Shown here piece by piece: positions 29,638 to 39,778 of a stretch of 64,000 nt of DNA; positions within the stretch are counted from its first letter, which is position 1; every line of letters starts with the position of its first letter. The translations under genes were made by a program, and so were the position numbers. The stretch comes from Agapetus fuscipes (taxonomy: Eukaryota; Arthropoda; Insecta; Trichoptera; Glossosomatidae). Location of the stretch: assembly GCA_951799405.1 (NCBI GenBank), contig OX637342.1, forward strand, positions 18,461,298-18,525,297, written 5' to 3'. The notes under the pieces are model-generated. The model ran no database searches and was not told the DNA's origin. It saw nothing but the letters and a program-made list of their open reading frames with translations.

Positions 29638-30215
29638 ACCGGTCCGTAGTCCAGTAGTTAACTCTTCTGACTCGTAAATGGAAAGTTGTGGGTTCGAATT
29701 CCGGCGGAGGACAAAAAATATACCATTTATCTATTGAAAATTGCTCTTCGCTGGATTGAAAAATTCATAAGCTTTACCGAAGACCGGTCATCCGAAGGTT
29801 TATCCAACCTTACAGCAACTTTACTGAATCTTGCTTGAGAATTGGTGCTTTGTAGCGACGAATAAGCTCATAAAAAGTCACTTAATTGGTAGAAAAGTTA
29901 CTCAGTTGGTAGAATACTTGCATTCTATACTGAAAGCAAGGGTTCGATCCCTACCGAGGGTGTTAGAAATGATTCCCCGTTTCGGTGTTTATTTCAAGAC
30001 CAAAATACCGGCAAGGCTTACTCAGCCTTCACAAGGAATGAGAACCAGCCCCCTCGGGAGCTGGAAAACTCCCACTTCAACTGAAGTGGTTGAAAAGGCT
30101 GCCCCCTTACCTGTAAAAATAAATAGATCCCAAATCGCCAAATGAGACTCCTTCGCGGATAACGCAGAGAAGAAGTTACAATATATGTGTAGTGTAGTTG
30201 CGTTTTTCTTGCACC
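29638..30215 (+). mobile_element. SINE-2/SINE-1 dimer
   Basis: SINE-2 head and body (CCGGTCCGTAGTCCAGTAG, GGTTCGAATTCC) run to AAGCTCATAAAAAGT near 29880. They are followed directly by SINE-1 (ACTCAGTTGGTAGAATAC, then the full body to TGTGTAGTGTAGTTGCG). The same junction recurs at 50980 and 58388. Confidence 0.85.
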
Positions 30216-30574
30216 TCATCCTCCATCATTCATTTTTCCAACTGAAATGTTAACGTGTACACTCGCACATTCGACCCTTTAATATCCGGTCATGTAGAAT
30301 GTAGACAGCTGCACACACACACGCTCAGCTTTGAATAAAGCAACTCATACACGTTAAATAACCTGAAAGCTGAGAGTGTATAGGTCTGCCCATTTTTAGC
30401 CCCTTCCTTCCACTGTTGAACGAAAAAAAATCTTTCAGTTATGGATATCAACGGATGAGTGTGGTTTTTTAAAAACACGAAAATCCAATTAAAACATTAT
30501 TATGAGGCTTTTTTTTGTTCATTAAAATTTGACCTAATAATTATTGAGAAAGCAGGTTACCTACTTGTTAACTC
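30216..30574. other. No recognisable feature
   Basis: No repeat family or convincing frame seen. Confidence 0.4.
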
Positions 30575-31040
30575 CATGTGTTCTTTGACTTATACTTTTT
30601 GTGAGGCTGAACATCATACTGTAAAAAAATGTTTCACTTTTCCAATGTCACCCCGGGGGTGACTGTTAATAATGTCTGTATGTCCAATGACTGTCGCCAA
30701 TGACTGTCACCAGTATGGTAACTGTTGCATTTACAGTTGCATTAGTCCACATTTTGATTAGATTTGATAAAAAATAAAGTTTTCTTAGGTTAGGTTTCTC
30801 ATTTTTTCTAGGATTTTTTATGGCAATTACATCCTCCCTTTTGGCATGTTGATGTCACCCCTGTGTCAGGGAAGGTTGGTAAGAGTTGCAGGGCTTAAAT
30901 TCATTAGAGGCTTGCATTTTATTTGTAAGTGCACATTCAGCATTTGTAAGCGCGAACTACACGTGTTTGTTTGTTCGCATACATTTGATATGAGCTTTTA
31001 ATGTTAATATATCTTTGCAACTTAGATTATAGATTATTTA
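30575..31040 (+). repeat. RX copy, interrupted
   Basis: RX runs from TTGACTTATACTTTTTG to ATGTCACCCC at 30654 and resumes at 30852, ending ACTTAGATTATAGATT. A 197-bp insertion separates the halves. Confidence 0.8.
30655..30851. mobile_element. Unknown 197-bp insertion with 10-bp direct repeats
   Basis: Flanked by ATGTCACCCC at 30645-30654 and 30852-30861, matching one point in RX. I see no clear inverted termini or coding content. It may be a short non-autonomous element of an unrecognised family. Confidence 0.55.
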
Positions 31041-31238
31041 TAGATTGTAAAGGCGCTGGCAGGTTTGTCACACGTGAGCTACAAATGTATGTGCTTTATA
31101 ATAAAATATTAAATAGGACCGACGCGACACTCAATTAGTAAAATTCGCGACGAAATATTTGCGAATCTCAAAGCTCTGCGAGCATACCTCAGAAGTATCA
31201 TATTAATACGTGTAAGTACACGAGAATATGTAAATTTG

Positions 31239-31472
31239 TAATCTAATCTAATCTAAGTTGCAAAGATATGTTACATTGGAGATTCACATTACATGCATTC
31301 TCACAACCGGACTCGTACAAGTTCGCGCTTGCACATGCCTCATGTGAACCTACAACATAAAAACCAAATCTCAAATGGACATACACCCTGCAAACTCTTG
31401 CCGTCCTTCCCTGTAACAGGGGTGGCATTGGCAAAGTGAACTATTTTTACAGCATGTGTGGTCAGCCGCATG
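31239..31472 (-). repeat. RX copy
   Basis: Minus-strand RX with a (TCTAA)n tail, running up to GTGGTCAGCCGCATG. It abuts an oppositely oriented copy. Confidence 0.8.
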
Positions 31473-31622
31473 TTCATTTGAGATTGGGTTTTTAAAATGT
31501 AGGTCCACATGCGGCATGTGTTAGCGCGAAATTATACATGTCTGCTTGTGGGAATGCATTTAATATAAATCTTAAATGATATATATCCTTGCAGCTTAGA
31601 TTAGATTAGATTAGATTAGATG
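31473..31622 (+). repeat. RX copy, 5'-truncated, (GATTA)n tail
   Basis: Begins TTCATTTGAGATTGGG and ends CTTAGATTAGATTAGATTAG. Together with the previous copy it forms a head-to-head pair. Confidence 0.8.
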
Positions 31623-32011
31623 CTCATGAAACGCCGTCTTATTGAATAACTGAGAGCGATTAGGAAGGCACTCGATTATGGGTCCCTAACGAGGCTCCGT
31701 CTATTCACATCGGTCTCTAATGGCACAAATCCCGAAACCAACTCACTCCGAGCGATAGATAAACCTCCGTACAGCCTCCCAACGTCCACAAAGGCTGTAT
31801 TATGTTTACGAACATGTTTATGAACAAACCTGCACTGTTATGTTACGATTTAAAGGTACCTCCAGTATGTACCTAAATATAATACTTTCTTCCGGCTAGC
31901 TCTCATCATCATCATCATTCAGGACCTGAGGATTATTTCCTAGTGGTATTGCTAATTCTACATATTTTGGGAAATGTGGAATAAATTAAAACATGAATTT
32001 ACGAATAAATA

Positions 32012-32165
32012 GACGCCGCCTTTCGTACAGACCTCAGAAATTAGCAGAGATCCGAAGAAGTCACACACAGAGGTGACGAAACGTCAGCTGAAAATCTTTA
32101 AGAAGTATCAAGAAAAAGAAGCGAAATCTATGGACCACGGTCAAAACCCAAAACCAAAAAATGAA
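32012..32165 (+). mobile_element. HHR-like insertion
   Basis: Present here but not in M copies 1 and 2. Positions 32052-32085 read CCGAAGA, perfect stem II GTCAC/GTGAC, GAA, ACGT, C. That is a hammerhead layout with one core change (T to C in CTGAAGA). Confidence 0.45.
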
Positions 32166-32222
32166 GCAAAAGTGAGTGTTAACTTAACATGGGAAAGAAG
32201 AAAATGGCCAGACCTGCACTTT

Positions 32223-32339
32223 GTCAACGACGATACCATGTTGAAAGCACCGGTTCTCATCAGATCACCGAAGTTAAGCAACATTGGGCGCGGATGCTAC
32301 TTGGATGGGTGACCGCTAGGTACACCGCGTGTTGTTGGC
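32223..32339 (+). ncRNA. 5S rRNA-derived SINE head
   Basis: 117 nt with the terminal pairing GTCAACGAC/GTTGTTGGC, the A-box region GAAGTTAAGCAACATTGGGC, and the C-box TTGGATGGGTGACCGC of animal 5S rRNA. All lie at the right spacing. It can serve as an internal polymerase III promoter. A free-standing 5S gene is less likely, because SINE sequence joins directly at 32340. Confidence 0.85.
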
Positions 32340-32662
32340 ATTTCTTGGACTGGTCCTTAGTCCAGTGGCAACACTTTGGACTCGTTAATGGAAGGTTATG
32401 GATTCGAATCCCAGCGGAGCACAAAAAGAAAATACCATTTATGTATATTTACAAATGTGCTTTTCGCTGGGTTGAAAAATTCATAAAAACCTTTACCAAA
32501 AACCGGTCACTGAAAGGTCCATCCAACCTTACAACAACTGGGTCTTGCTTTAAAATTGGCGCTTTCTACAACGACGACCAAGCTTGCAGAGGGCTCTTGA
32601 GGTGTGATACACACAAAAACAGCGCTCACCAAAAACATCCTAATAATGTTATTATTATTTTT
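32223..32662 (+). mobile_element. Three-part SINE: 5S rRNA head, SINE-2 body, LINE C tail
   Basis: A 5S rRNA-like head (32223-32339) is followed by the tRNA-like SINE-2 part (TTAGTCCAGTGGCAAC, B-box GATTCGAATCCC near 32400). Then come the SINE-2 body and the LINE C-type tail (AGGTGTGATACACACAAAAA, (ATT)n). M-element sequence lies on both sides and is continuous at 50361-50380, so all three parts sit between the same two breakpoints. Confidence 0.8.
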
Positions 32663-32717
32663 CACTAAAAAACACATAAGTAATTGTTTCGTTTACTGAG
32701 ACCATTTCCAAATGGTA

Positions 32718-32990
32718 ATCTATAATATAATCTATAATCTAAGTTGCAAAGATATATTCATTTAAAGCTCTCAGATGTATGCCCACAAACCAACAAGTGT
32801 AGTTCGCGCTTACAAATGCTGAATGTGTACTTACAAATAAAATCCAAACCTCAAATGAACATAAGCCCCACAACTTTTGCCGACCTTCCCTGAAACAGGG
32901 GTGACATTGGCAAAGTGAACCATTTTTTACAGTATGGGTGGTCAGCCTCATACCAACCTATAAGTCAAGGAATATGAATAATAAATTACA
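32718..32990 (-). repeat. RX as the 3' UTR of LINE F
   Basis: This copy is continuous with the LINE F coding end, which ties the dispersed RX family to RTE retrotransposition. It carries the CCCCACAACTTTTGCCGACC variant. Confidence 0.85.
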
Positions 32991-33087
32991 TTTAAATATA
33001 AAAAAGAACAAAACCTTACAAAGAAATCTATACAAAAAAAGTCAAAAATTTCCTATGCAAAAAATGTAGCAAATGAATACACCAACA

Positions 33088-36027
33088 TTAGAAATCAACA
33101 TTGCAGATTAGCCGCCACTTCTTCCTGTCCTTGCATACTTCTTTTATTTCATCCAGAGTCATAACCTTTTTCATACAAGTCCTCCTTTTATTATGACTCT
33201 GGATATCCCATTCATTCGCTATTTCAGAGATTTGATCCTTCCATACTTTTCTCGGTCATCCTCTACCACGACATCCATCTATTCTAGCAACATATACTTT
33301 CTTCGTCAATCTTTCATCACTCATTCTCTCCAAGTGCCCGAACCATCTTAACATACTTCTTTTAATCTTCACTTTCACACTTTCCCTTACACCACATTCT
33401 TCTCTTACAAAATCATTCCTCACCCTGTCACTTCGTTTTTTCCCAATCATACTTCTTAGATAGTCCATTTCTACTGTATGGACTTTACTAATTTCCCTTT
33501 CACTCACCGTCCAGGCTTCACTTCCATACATCAAGGTTGGCACTAGTATACCACCGTGCACCGCCAATCTAACATTTTTTGAGAGATTTTGGTTCCTGGC
33601 GATGCAAGCGGTCGCACCCAGTACACACCTGCCTTTCATTATTCTTCTTTCAAATTCACCGGCCATTCTTCCATCTTTTTCAAACTTACATCCCAAATAT
33701 ACAAACTCATTTACAACATCAACATTCATTCCATTAATTTTAAATTCATAATTCATATTTTCATCATCTCTTTCAAAAATCAAAACTTTCGTCTTTCTTG
33801 CATTCAACTTCAAATTATTACCTTTCAAAGCTTCGTTCAATCTAGAGAGCATCATTTGCAATTCCACTGCTGAATCAGATACAAGGATTGCATCATCCGC
33901 ATACAGTAGAACGCTTACTTTGCTCTCTCCTATCATTAATCCACAATCATCAAGTCTAGCATCTCGAACACACTTGTCCATGACTATGTTAAATAGCCAT
34001 GGGCTCATCACACATCCTTGCCTTACACCCTTAAAAACTTCAAACCATTCACTATACTCACCATCAATACGAATGCAGGCCATACTATTCTCATAGTTCG
34101 CATGCACCGCATTGAGTAGAGCTCCATTCACTCCGTATGCTTTCAAAACATCCCACAACATACCTCTGTCCACTGAGTCAAAAGCCTTTTCCAGATCCAC
34201 AAAGGCCGTGAATAGTTTCCCCCTCACCGACAATTGTTTTTCAACAAGTTGTCGTAGAGTGAAAATCTGATCAACACAGCCTCTACCGGCCATAAAGCCG
34301 GACTGTATATCGGAAACCCTTTTGCTAGTAGTCAGAATCACATTTTTTATAATCACCTTACAGAAGACTTTTCCTGGTATACTGAGTAGACTGATTGGTC
34401 TGAAGTTCTGACAGTCTTTTTTGTCCCCTTTACCTTTGTAAATGGGAACAATGACTGCCTTCCTCCAATCCATCGGTACTACTCCTGCATTCACACAAAG
34501 CTTACATAATTCAAACATCCAATCTATCACACATTCACCTCCTGCTTTCAACATTTCACCATTTATACCATCAAACCCAGCAGACTTCCCATTCTTCAGA
34601 CGTGAAATAGACACTTTCATTTCTTCTTTCAAAATCTTCAATTCATTCTCTTCATCTGTCTGTTCATAAATTCTTCTTTCACCCTGGCCAAAAATTTCTT
34701 GAAAATAGTTTTTCCATCTCTTGCATACTTCTTCATTCTCCCATACCATCTCACCGGCAGCACTTTTGACTCCCGGAGTGGTCAATGCAGAAGATTTATT
34801 TCTATCCGCATTGATCCACCTCCAAAATTCCTTCTTACTGTCGGTGAAACTTTTGTTAATCCTTTCATCAATCTTTCTTTGTTCATTCATCTTGCTTTCA
34901 TAAATTATAGTCTTCGCCATTCTCTTAGCTATCTTATATTCGTCTTCTAGCTTTCTATCATTTCTATCATTCAGCCAATTTTCATAACACTTTTTCTTAA
35001 CTTTCACAGCTTCTTTCACTCTATCATTCCACCAGGCATCTCCTTTCAATTTTCCACCTTTCGTTACCCCACATACTTTTTTAGCACATTCAATCACTCC
35101 TTCCTTCAGATCTTTCCACATGCTTTCAATATCTTTTCCACACACATTCTTCTCAAGTTCATTTACACTTAAAATTTTGTGGAGCTCTGATACATACTTC
35201 TCTTTCACATTTTCTTCATTCAGCCTTTCTACTTTTATTCTAGTCATTCTTACTTGCTTCTTGCGTTTCTTCTTTCTTACTTCACCAAGCATTATTTTAG
35301 CACATAAGAGATAGTGATCACTGCCTATTTCAGGCCCGCGGTAGACACGGCTATCTCTTACGGCTCCTCTCAATCTTTCATCCACACAGATGTAGTCAAT
35401 GATTGTGCGACTTCCCACAATCTGCCTCGTGTACAGATGCACATCCTTATGCCGAAACCAAGTATTCGATGCAAAAAGACTGTGCTCCGCACACAAAGCA
35501 ATCAGATGTCGCCCATTATCATTGACTACACCTCTCCCACCAGGACCAATAATTTTCAAACATTCATCCCTCTGCGCACCTATCCATCCATTCATATCAC
35601 CTAAAATTACAATGTTTTCATTCTTCTTCCTTTCATGCACAACCGCATTCAGCTCATTCCAAAAACTCATTCTCACCTCCATACACTCTGAATCAACAGG
35701 AGCATAACAGGTCACCAAGAAAAGTTTCAAACTGTTAATTTTTAATTTAACAACCAAAATCCTGGGAGAAATTCTTTGGTAACCCGCTATGCATCCCTTC
35801 ACACACTCACTCACAATTACACCTACACCCTGCCTTTCATTCCCATCTTCCACACCTGACCAAATATACAATTCACCATTCGCTAATACTTTCTCACCAT
35901 TCCCTTTCATTTTACATAAACCAAATATCAGTGGAAGGAACGTATTATTCAGGAAATTATTTGTATTAATTTTGATGCAAACGTTGCGGTTTGAAGACAA
36001 CAAGGGGCTTCGTGTTACGTCGGCCAC
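33088..36027 (-). pseudogene. LINE F ORF: RTE-type endonuclease and reverse transcriptase
   Basis: 923 codons are open from 36027 to an in-frame TGA at 33256-33258. The same frame then continues 55 codons to the likely natural stop at 33088, with typical RTE tail residues (KKVMTLDEIKEVCKDRKKWR). Endonuclease: GDMNGWIGA near residue 144 and SDHYLL near 239 are present, but the N-terminal part with the catalytic Asn and Glu is not recognisable. Polymerase: GFDGINGEML near 484, FVDLEKAFDS near 609, RQGCVMSPWLF near 667 and YADD near 709. Two independent lesions make activity unlikely. Confidence 0.85.
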
Positions 36028-36160
36028 ATCTCATCTAAGTTGCAAAAGTTCGCGAGGGTTCCTCCGACACCGCTCCTTATGATGTCATGTACCTCGGCTG
36101 CGTTTGTTTACTTCCAACTTCATCTGCACGGCATGGTGGTCAAGATTATAATCTAAGCTG

Positions 36161-36822
36161 CAGTGGTTCCCAAACTTTTAATTTTGCGTACCACTCACGA
36201 ACTTATAAATCAGTAGCGTACCACTGAAGTGCAACGGTTAAAAAAAACGTTGAAAATAGTAAAGTAACAAAAAACACAACAACTGTTTATGACAATATTA
36301 TGTTTAATTTAAAAAAGAATACAATACTCTTAGTGCGAAAAATGGTGCTGCATGTTCGAGACAAGAGAATATATATTTGGCTCAGTTGTGCTTAATTTTA
36401 AGCGCAAATTAGGGTCTATGTTAAGCTTATTACGGTATTTGTTTTTTTATTATTTTATTATTTTATAGTAGGAAATATTTGCTCTCACAGAGATACGTGG
36501 TTGTAAATGGAATCAGAAACAGTAATTCTTTTCTGGACAGCGATGGATATTCGTTTTTAACTTTTAGCCAAAATTCACACAACTCCAGTTTGTTGAATTC
36601 CGCAGCTTGCGAACCTCCATCGCAAGATAGTTCTATCAGAGAGTCCTTTTCACTTACACTTAAATTTTCACGAACATTATCTAGATCCAAAACGAATGGG
36701 TTCCTTATCCAATTGAACTCTAAATAATCTTCTTTAAATATTATTTTGTCTAATTTTGTACTATGTATGCCCTATGGCCATGGTTGCCTGGTGGTACGCG
36801 TACCATAGTTAGGGAATCCCTG
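36161..36822. mobile_element. hAT DNA transposon remnant
   Basis: The termini CAGTGGTTCCCAAACTTT and (reverse complement of the right end) CAGGGATTCCCTAACTAT are imperfect inverted repeats of hAT type. Flanks ATCTAAG (36151) and ATCTAAAG (36823) fit a diverged 8-bp duplication. The interior holds a transposase fragment. Confidence 0.7.
36463..36690 (-). pseudogene. hAT transposase C-terminal fragment
   Basis: 75 residues with LCEFWLKVKNEYPSLS and LIPFTTTYLCES, typical of the dimerisation end of ZBED/FAM200-like hAT transposases. The N-terminal zinc finger and catalytic core are missing, and the frame ends just after CES. Confidence 0.7.
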
Positions 36823-36830
36823 ATCTAAAG

Positions 36831-37194
36831 CATTTGATGTAAACAAAACAAACTAAACAATTTGTATGTGGTGTTAAGTTCAAGGTACTGTCAGAACTAT
36901 TTGTGTTGTGGAGTAAATAAGGGAATAGTAATTGGTTAAGAGTTGGGAAAGATCTAAAAATGCAGAAACCTTTACTGACAAAAATCTACAAGTCATTTTT
37001 AACAGCTTATTTTTATGTGCAGTAAATCGCCATGAAATAAAAAATGTCTCTCAAAAAATTGCTTGTTTCTAAAGTACTCTGCACGCAACTGATTTTGATA
37101 AATCGTCATTTTGAATATCGGTGTTAAATAAGCAAAAAAGAAGTGATATTTACAATTATAGTAACTACACAGTTATTTTTTTTATTCAGATATT
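36831..37194. other. No recognisable feature
   Basis: Nothing found beyond AT-rich sequence. Confidence 0.4.
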
Positions 37195-37655
37195 GTTGAT
37201 ATGAGGCTGACCACCAAAGCTCTAAAAAATGGTTCACTTGGCCAATGTCACCCTTCTTACAAAAAGTTTCCAGGCTTATGTTTATTTGAGATTAGGTTTT
37301 TAAATTGTAAGTCCACATGCGGCATGTTCAAGCCCGGATTTATACGTGTATGATGATGATGATGATGGATGATTTCTTTCCTGTGGCGCCATTTAATGGT
37401 CCAGGACCATCTCAAGGGCGCCATGGCTTCTGGAGAAAAGTAGTGTCTTCAGTTCCTTTCTGAAGGTGGTGGTAGGCTGGTTCGCGCGAACATCGATGGG
37501 CAAATTGTTCCAGGCAACCGGCCCGGCCACCGCAAAGCTTCTGTCTGCAAAATTTGATGTGTTTGCTCTATTGGGCATTATATACTTGTGATAAGTCATT
37601 TTATATGAATCTGAAATGTTATACATTTTTGCAACTTAGATTATAGACACGAACC
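37195..37655 (+). repeat. RX copy, interrupted by a LINE fragment
   Basis: RX runs from GATATGAGGCTGACCACC to ATTTATACGTGTA (37347) and resumes near 37597, ending TTGCAACTTAGATTATAGA. Confidence 0.75.
37346..37600 (-). pseudogene. CR1/L2-like LINE 3' fragment with (CAT)n tail
   Basis: The minus strand encodes NFADRSFAVAGPVAWNNLP and KELKTLLFSRS, the standard C-terminal end of CR1/L2-type polymerases. A (CAT)n tail follows at 37349-37366. It is a different family from LINE C, and a related tail occurs at 49155-49215. Confidence 0.75.
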
Positions 37656-37767
37656 GTTGTATGAGAACGTTTCGTTAGCGACGTAGAGAATTATGAGAAT
37701 AATGAACAAAAACGAACTGTGCAGTTCCTATAATTGTAAATATTTCTAACAATTTAAATGTGGTAAG

Positions 37768-37885
37768 ATTTGGTTTATAATTTGTGTACATGTGCATATG
37801 CATAATGTGTAAGCGTGAACCTATACCTGTCTGTTTTTAGTTGTGCATTTAATATGAATAAAGCATGTTAATACATGTTTATAGG
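37768..37885 (+). repeat. Diverged RX fragment
   Basis: Keeps ATGTGTAAGCGTGAAC and TGCATTTAATATGAAT in RX order. Confidence 0.5.
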
Positions 37886-38454
37886 TATAGTTGCCTACCT
37901 ATGGCTGAAATGCTATGCACATCCCTGATATATACCAACATGAGACATCCTATAGATGAGTCTACGTTTGTAAGCCGTACCGCATTTAATACCAAATCCC
38001 ACCGCACCCATACGGGCGTGTAGTTTACAAACTTATATGAGAGATTGAACTTACTACTCCAAGCATAAAGCTCTACGTTTCGTAGCGCTTTACCAAAAAA
38101 AATACGTAAGCGAAGATGCTCACTGGAGGCGCTGCTCAAGTATCCATACATTCTACGGCAAACTCAATAATTGAGTTAATATTTAATGTTGTACACTGGG
38201 GAAAAGATCTCGGCACAAATACCGAATTGAATTTGTATGCCTACAACTTTGTTTGAAAACCGTAGAGCAGGAGTTATCCTGGTTGTGTGTGTACGGATAT
38301 TTTAATCTGTTATGTTTGTGATAAATAGTGATAATTTCTAATTGAAAACTTAAATGAATACCTAATGGATTCCGCACATTCTAAATTTATCTCGGCTGGA
38401 TGACGTCATAGCCAAGACTTGGCCAAAAAAAAGATTCCACATAATTTGTGATTT
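37886..38454. other. No recognisable gene
   Basis: Short frames only; no family match. Confidence 0.4.
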
Positions 38455-38770
38455 CATTTAATTTATCAGTTAAAGTGCTTGCATTTCATGCCGGGAGCTC
38501 GGGTTCGAATCCCACCGATGATGTCAGAAATGATTTTCCGTTTCGGTGATTATTTGAAACCCAAAAAAAAAATACCGGCAAGGCTTATACTCTACCTTCA
38601 CAAGAAATGAGTACCAGCCCCCTTGGGAACCGGGAAACTTCCACATCAACCGAAGTGGTCGGCGTAAGGCCGGCCCCCCTTCCTATAAAACTAAATAGGT
38701 TCCACTCGCCACATGCGAAATCCTTTGGGGATAACGCTTCAAAAAGTTACACTATATGTGTAGCTTAGTT
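38455..38770 (+). mobile_element. SINE-1 copy
   Basis: B-box GGTTCGAATCCC at 38503 and the full body to TATGTGTAGCTTAGTTCG. The A-box side is diverged. Confidence 0.85.
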
Positions 38771-38784
38771 CGTTTATAGCACAT

Positions 38785-39420
38785 TGTACGGTTGATAGCT
38801 CAGTGGAGAGTGCTTGTATTCTATGATGAGAGCTCGGGTTCGAATCCCACCGAGGGTGTCATAGGCTGCGTCGTTCGGTACAAATTAGAGTACGCTGTGA
38901 GATATGGACACCTCACCAGCGGAAGTATATTAATATGTTAGAACAGCTCCAGAAGGAGTTCCTGAGGTACCTTCTCATGAGGACGCAGGGAAACTACCCT
39001 CAGTTCATGCACCATGAGGACCTGCTTCTGGACACTGTATTCAGGAGCTTAGAAACTAGGCGTAACGAAATCCTTATGGTGCTCTCTCATAAGGTTCTCA
39101 ATGCTTTAATAGACAGTCCTACCCTGTTGGAAGGTTTCAGGTTATTTGTACCCAAATATTATAATCGGGGGCGAGGTCATGATCTTTTTCATGTACGAAT
39201 GAGCCACACCGATGTCTTGGCGCAGCATCCTTTAACTCGGAGTGTCAAACTCATTACCCAGTCAAAAATTTACAAGTTGTAATATAATTTAGACACCTTT
39301 GATGTATGGTAAAAGAGTTCCTCCCAGCTTGTTGATATCTGTAACAATGGGATATGATATACACAAAAAAAAAAATGATTTCCCGTTTCGGTGTTTATTT
39401 TCAAAACAAAATAAAATACT
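38785..39420 (+). mobile_element. SINE-1 copy, interrupted by a LINE fragment
   Basis: The head (GATAGCTCAGTGGAGAGTGC, GGTTCGAATCCC) stops at 38863 after GAGGGTGTCA. The body resumes at about 39375 (AAATGATTTCCCGTTTCGG) and breaks off near 39420. Confidence 0.75.
38864..39374 (+). pseudogene. LINE C-terminal fragment with poly(A) tail
   Basis: Frame 38935-39282 encodes MLEQLQKEFLRYLLMRTQG and LFHVRMSHTDVLAQHPLTR, like the extreme C-terminus of Jockey/Outcast-type insect LINEs. Related residues upstream are in another frame, so it is frameshifted. An A-run at 39364-39374 ends it. Confidence 0.65.
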
Positions 39421-39644
39421 AGCCGGGTAGAAACTCAAACGTGGTTTTTAGTTCAAATAATCGTTTTTTCACCGTATTTACCCATTTGTTAATTGCTTGT
39501 TATTCAGGTATTTCATTATATAGTATTTTCAATTGCAGCCCGATCGTCCTCTTAGTGCTTGTTTGTCTTATTTCCATCAGATGTTATTTCGTATGAGCAA
39601 AATTTGTGTACTGGACCAATGTATCTTATGAAAACTGGGCATTC

Positions 39645-39765
39645 TAAATCTAAATTAAGCTTCAAAGGTATGTATCATTTGAGATTCATATTAAATGCAT
39701 TCCCACAAGCAGACATGCATAATTTCGCGCTTACACATGTGGACCTACAATATAAAAAAAAAAAT
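39645..39765 (-). repeat. RX fragment
   Basis: Minus-strand RX from GGTATGTATCATTTGAG to ACCTACAATATAAAAA. Confidence 0.7.
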
Positions 39766-39778
39766 TGAAAAATATTTA

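Larger units (their letters stand above)
31835..32680 (+). mobile_element. M element copy 3, carrying two insertions
   Basis: Diverged but collinear with M copy 2 (50131-50502): the GGTACC box, TCCGGCTAGCT, TTTTGGGAA, ACATGAA and GGCCAGACCTGCAC occur in the same order. An HHR-like piece (32012-32165) and the 5S-headed SINE (32223-32662) interrupt it. Confidence 0.6.
32718..36140 (-). mobile_element. RTE-clade LINE F, nearly complete but inactivated
   Basis: On the minus strand a single endonuclease/polymerase frame is followed by RX as 3' UTR and a TATAATC-type tail at about 32720-32745. The 5' boundary near 36140 is approximate and directly adjoins the hAT remnant. Confidence 0.8.

Noticed and set aside
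32223..32339. A functional 5S rRNA gene
   Set aside because: The sequence is followed at once by SINE-2 rather than a terminator run, and the M-element flanks show it arrived as part of an insertion.
37660..37700. Hammerhead near CGTTTCGTTAGCGACGTAG
   Set aside because: Only the half from stem II to stem III resembles the 46-kb motif; the CTGAAGA block is missing.
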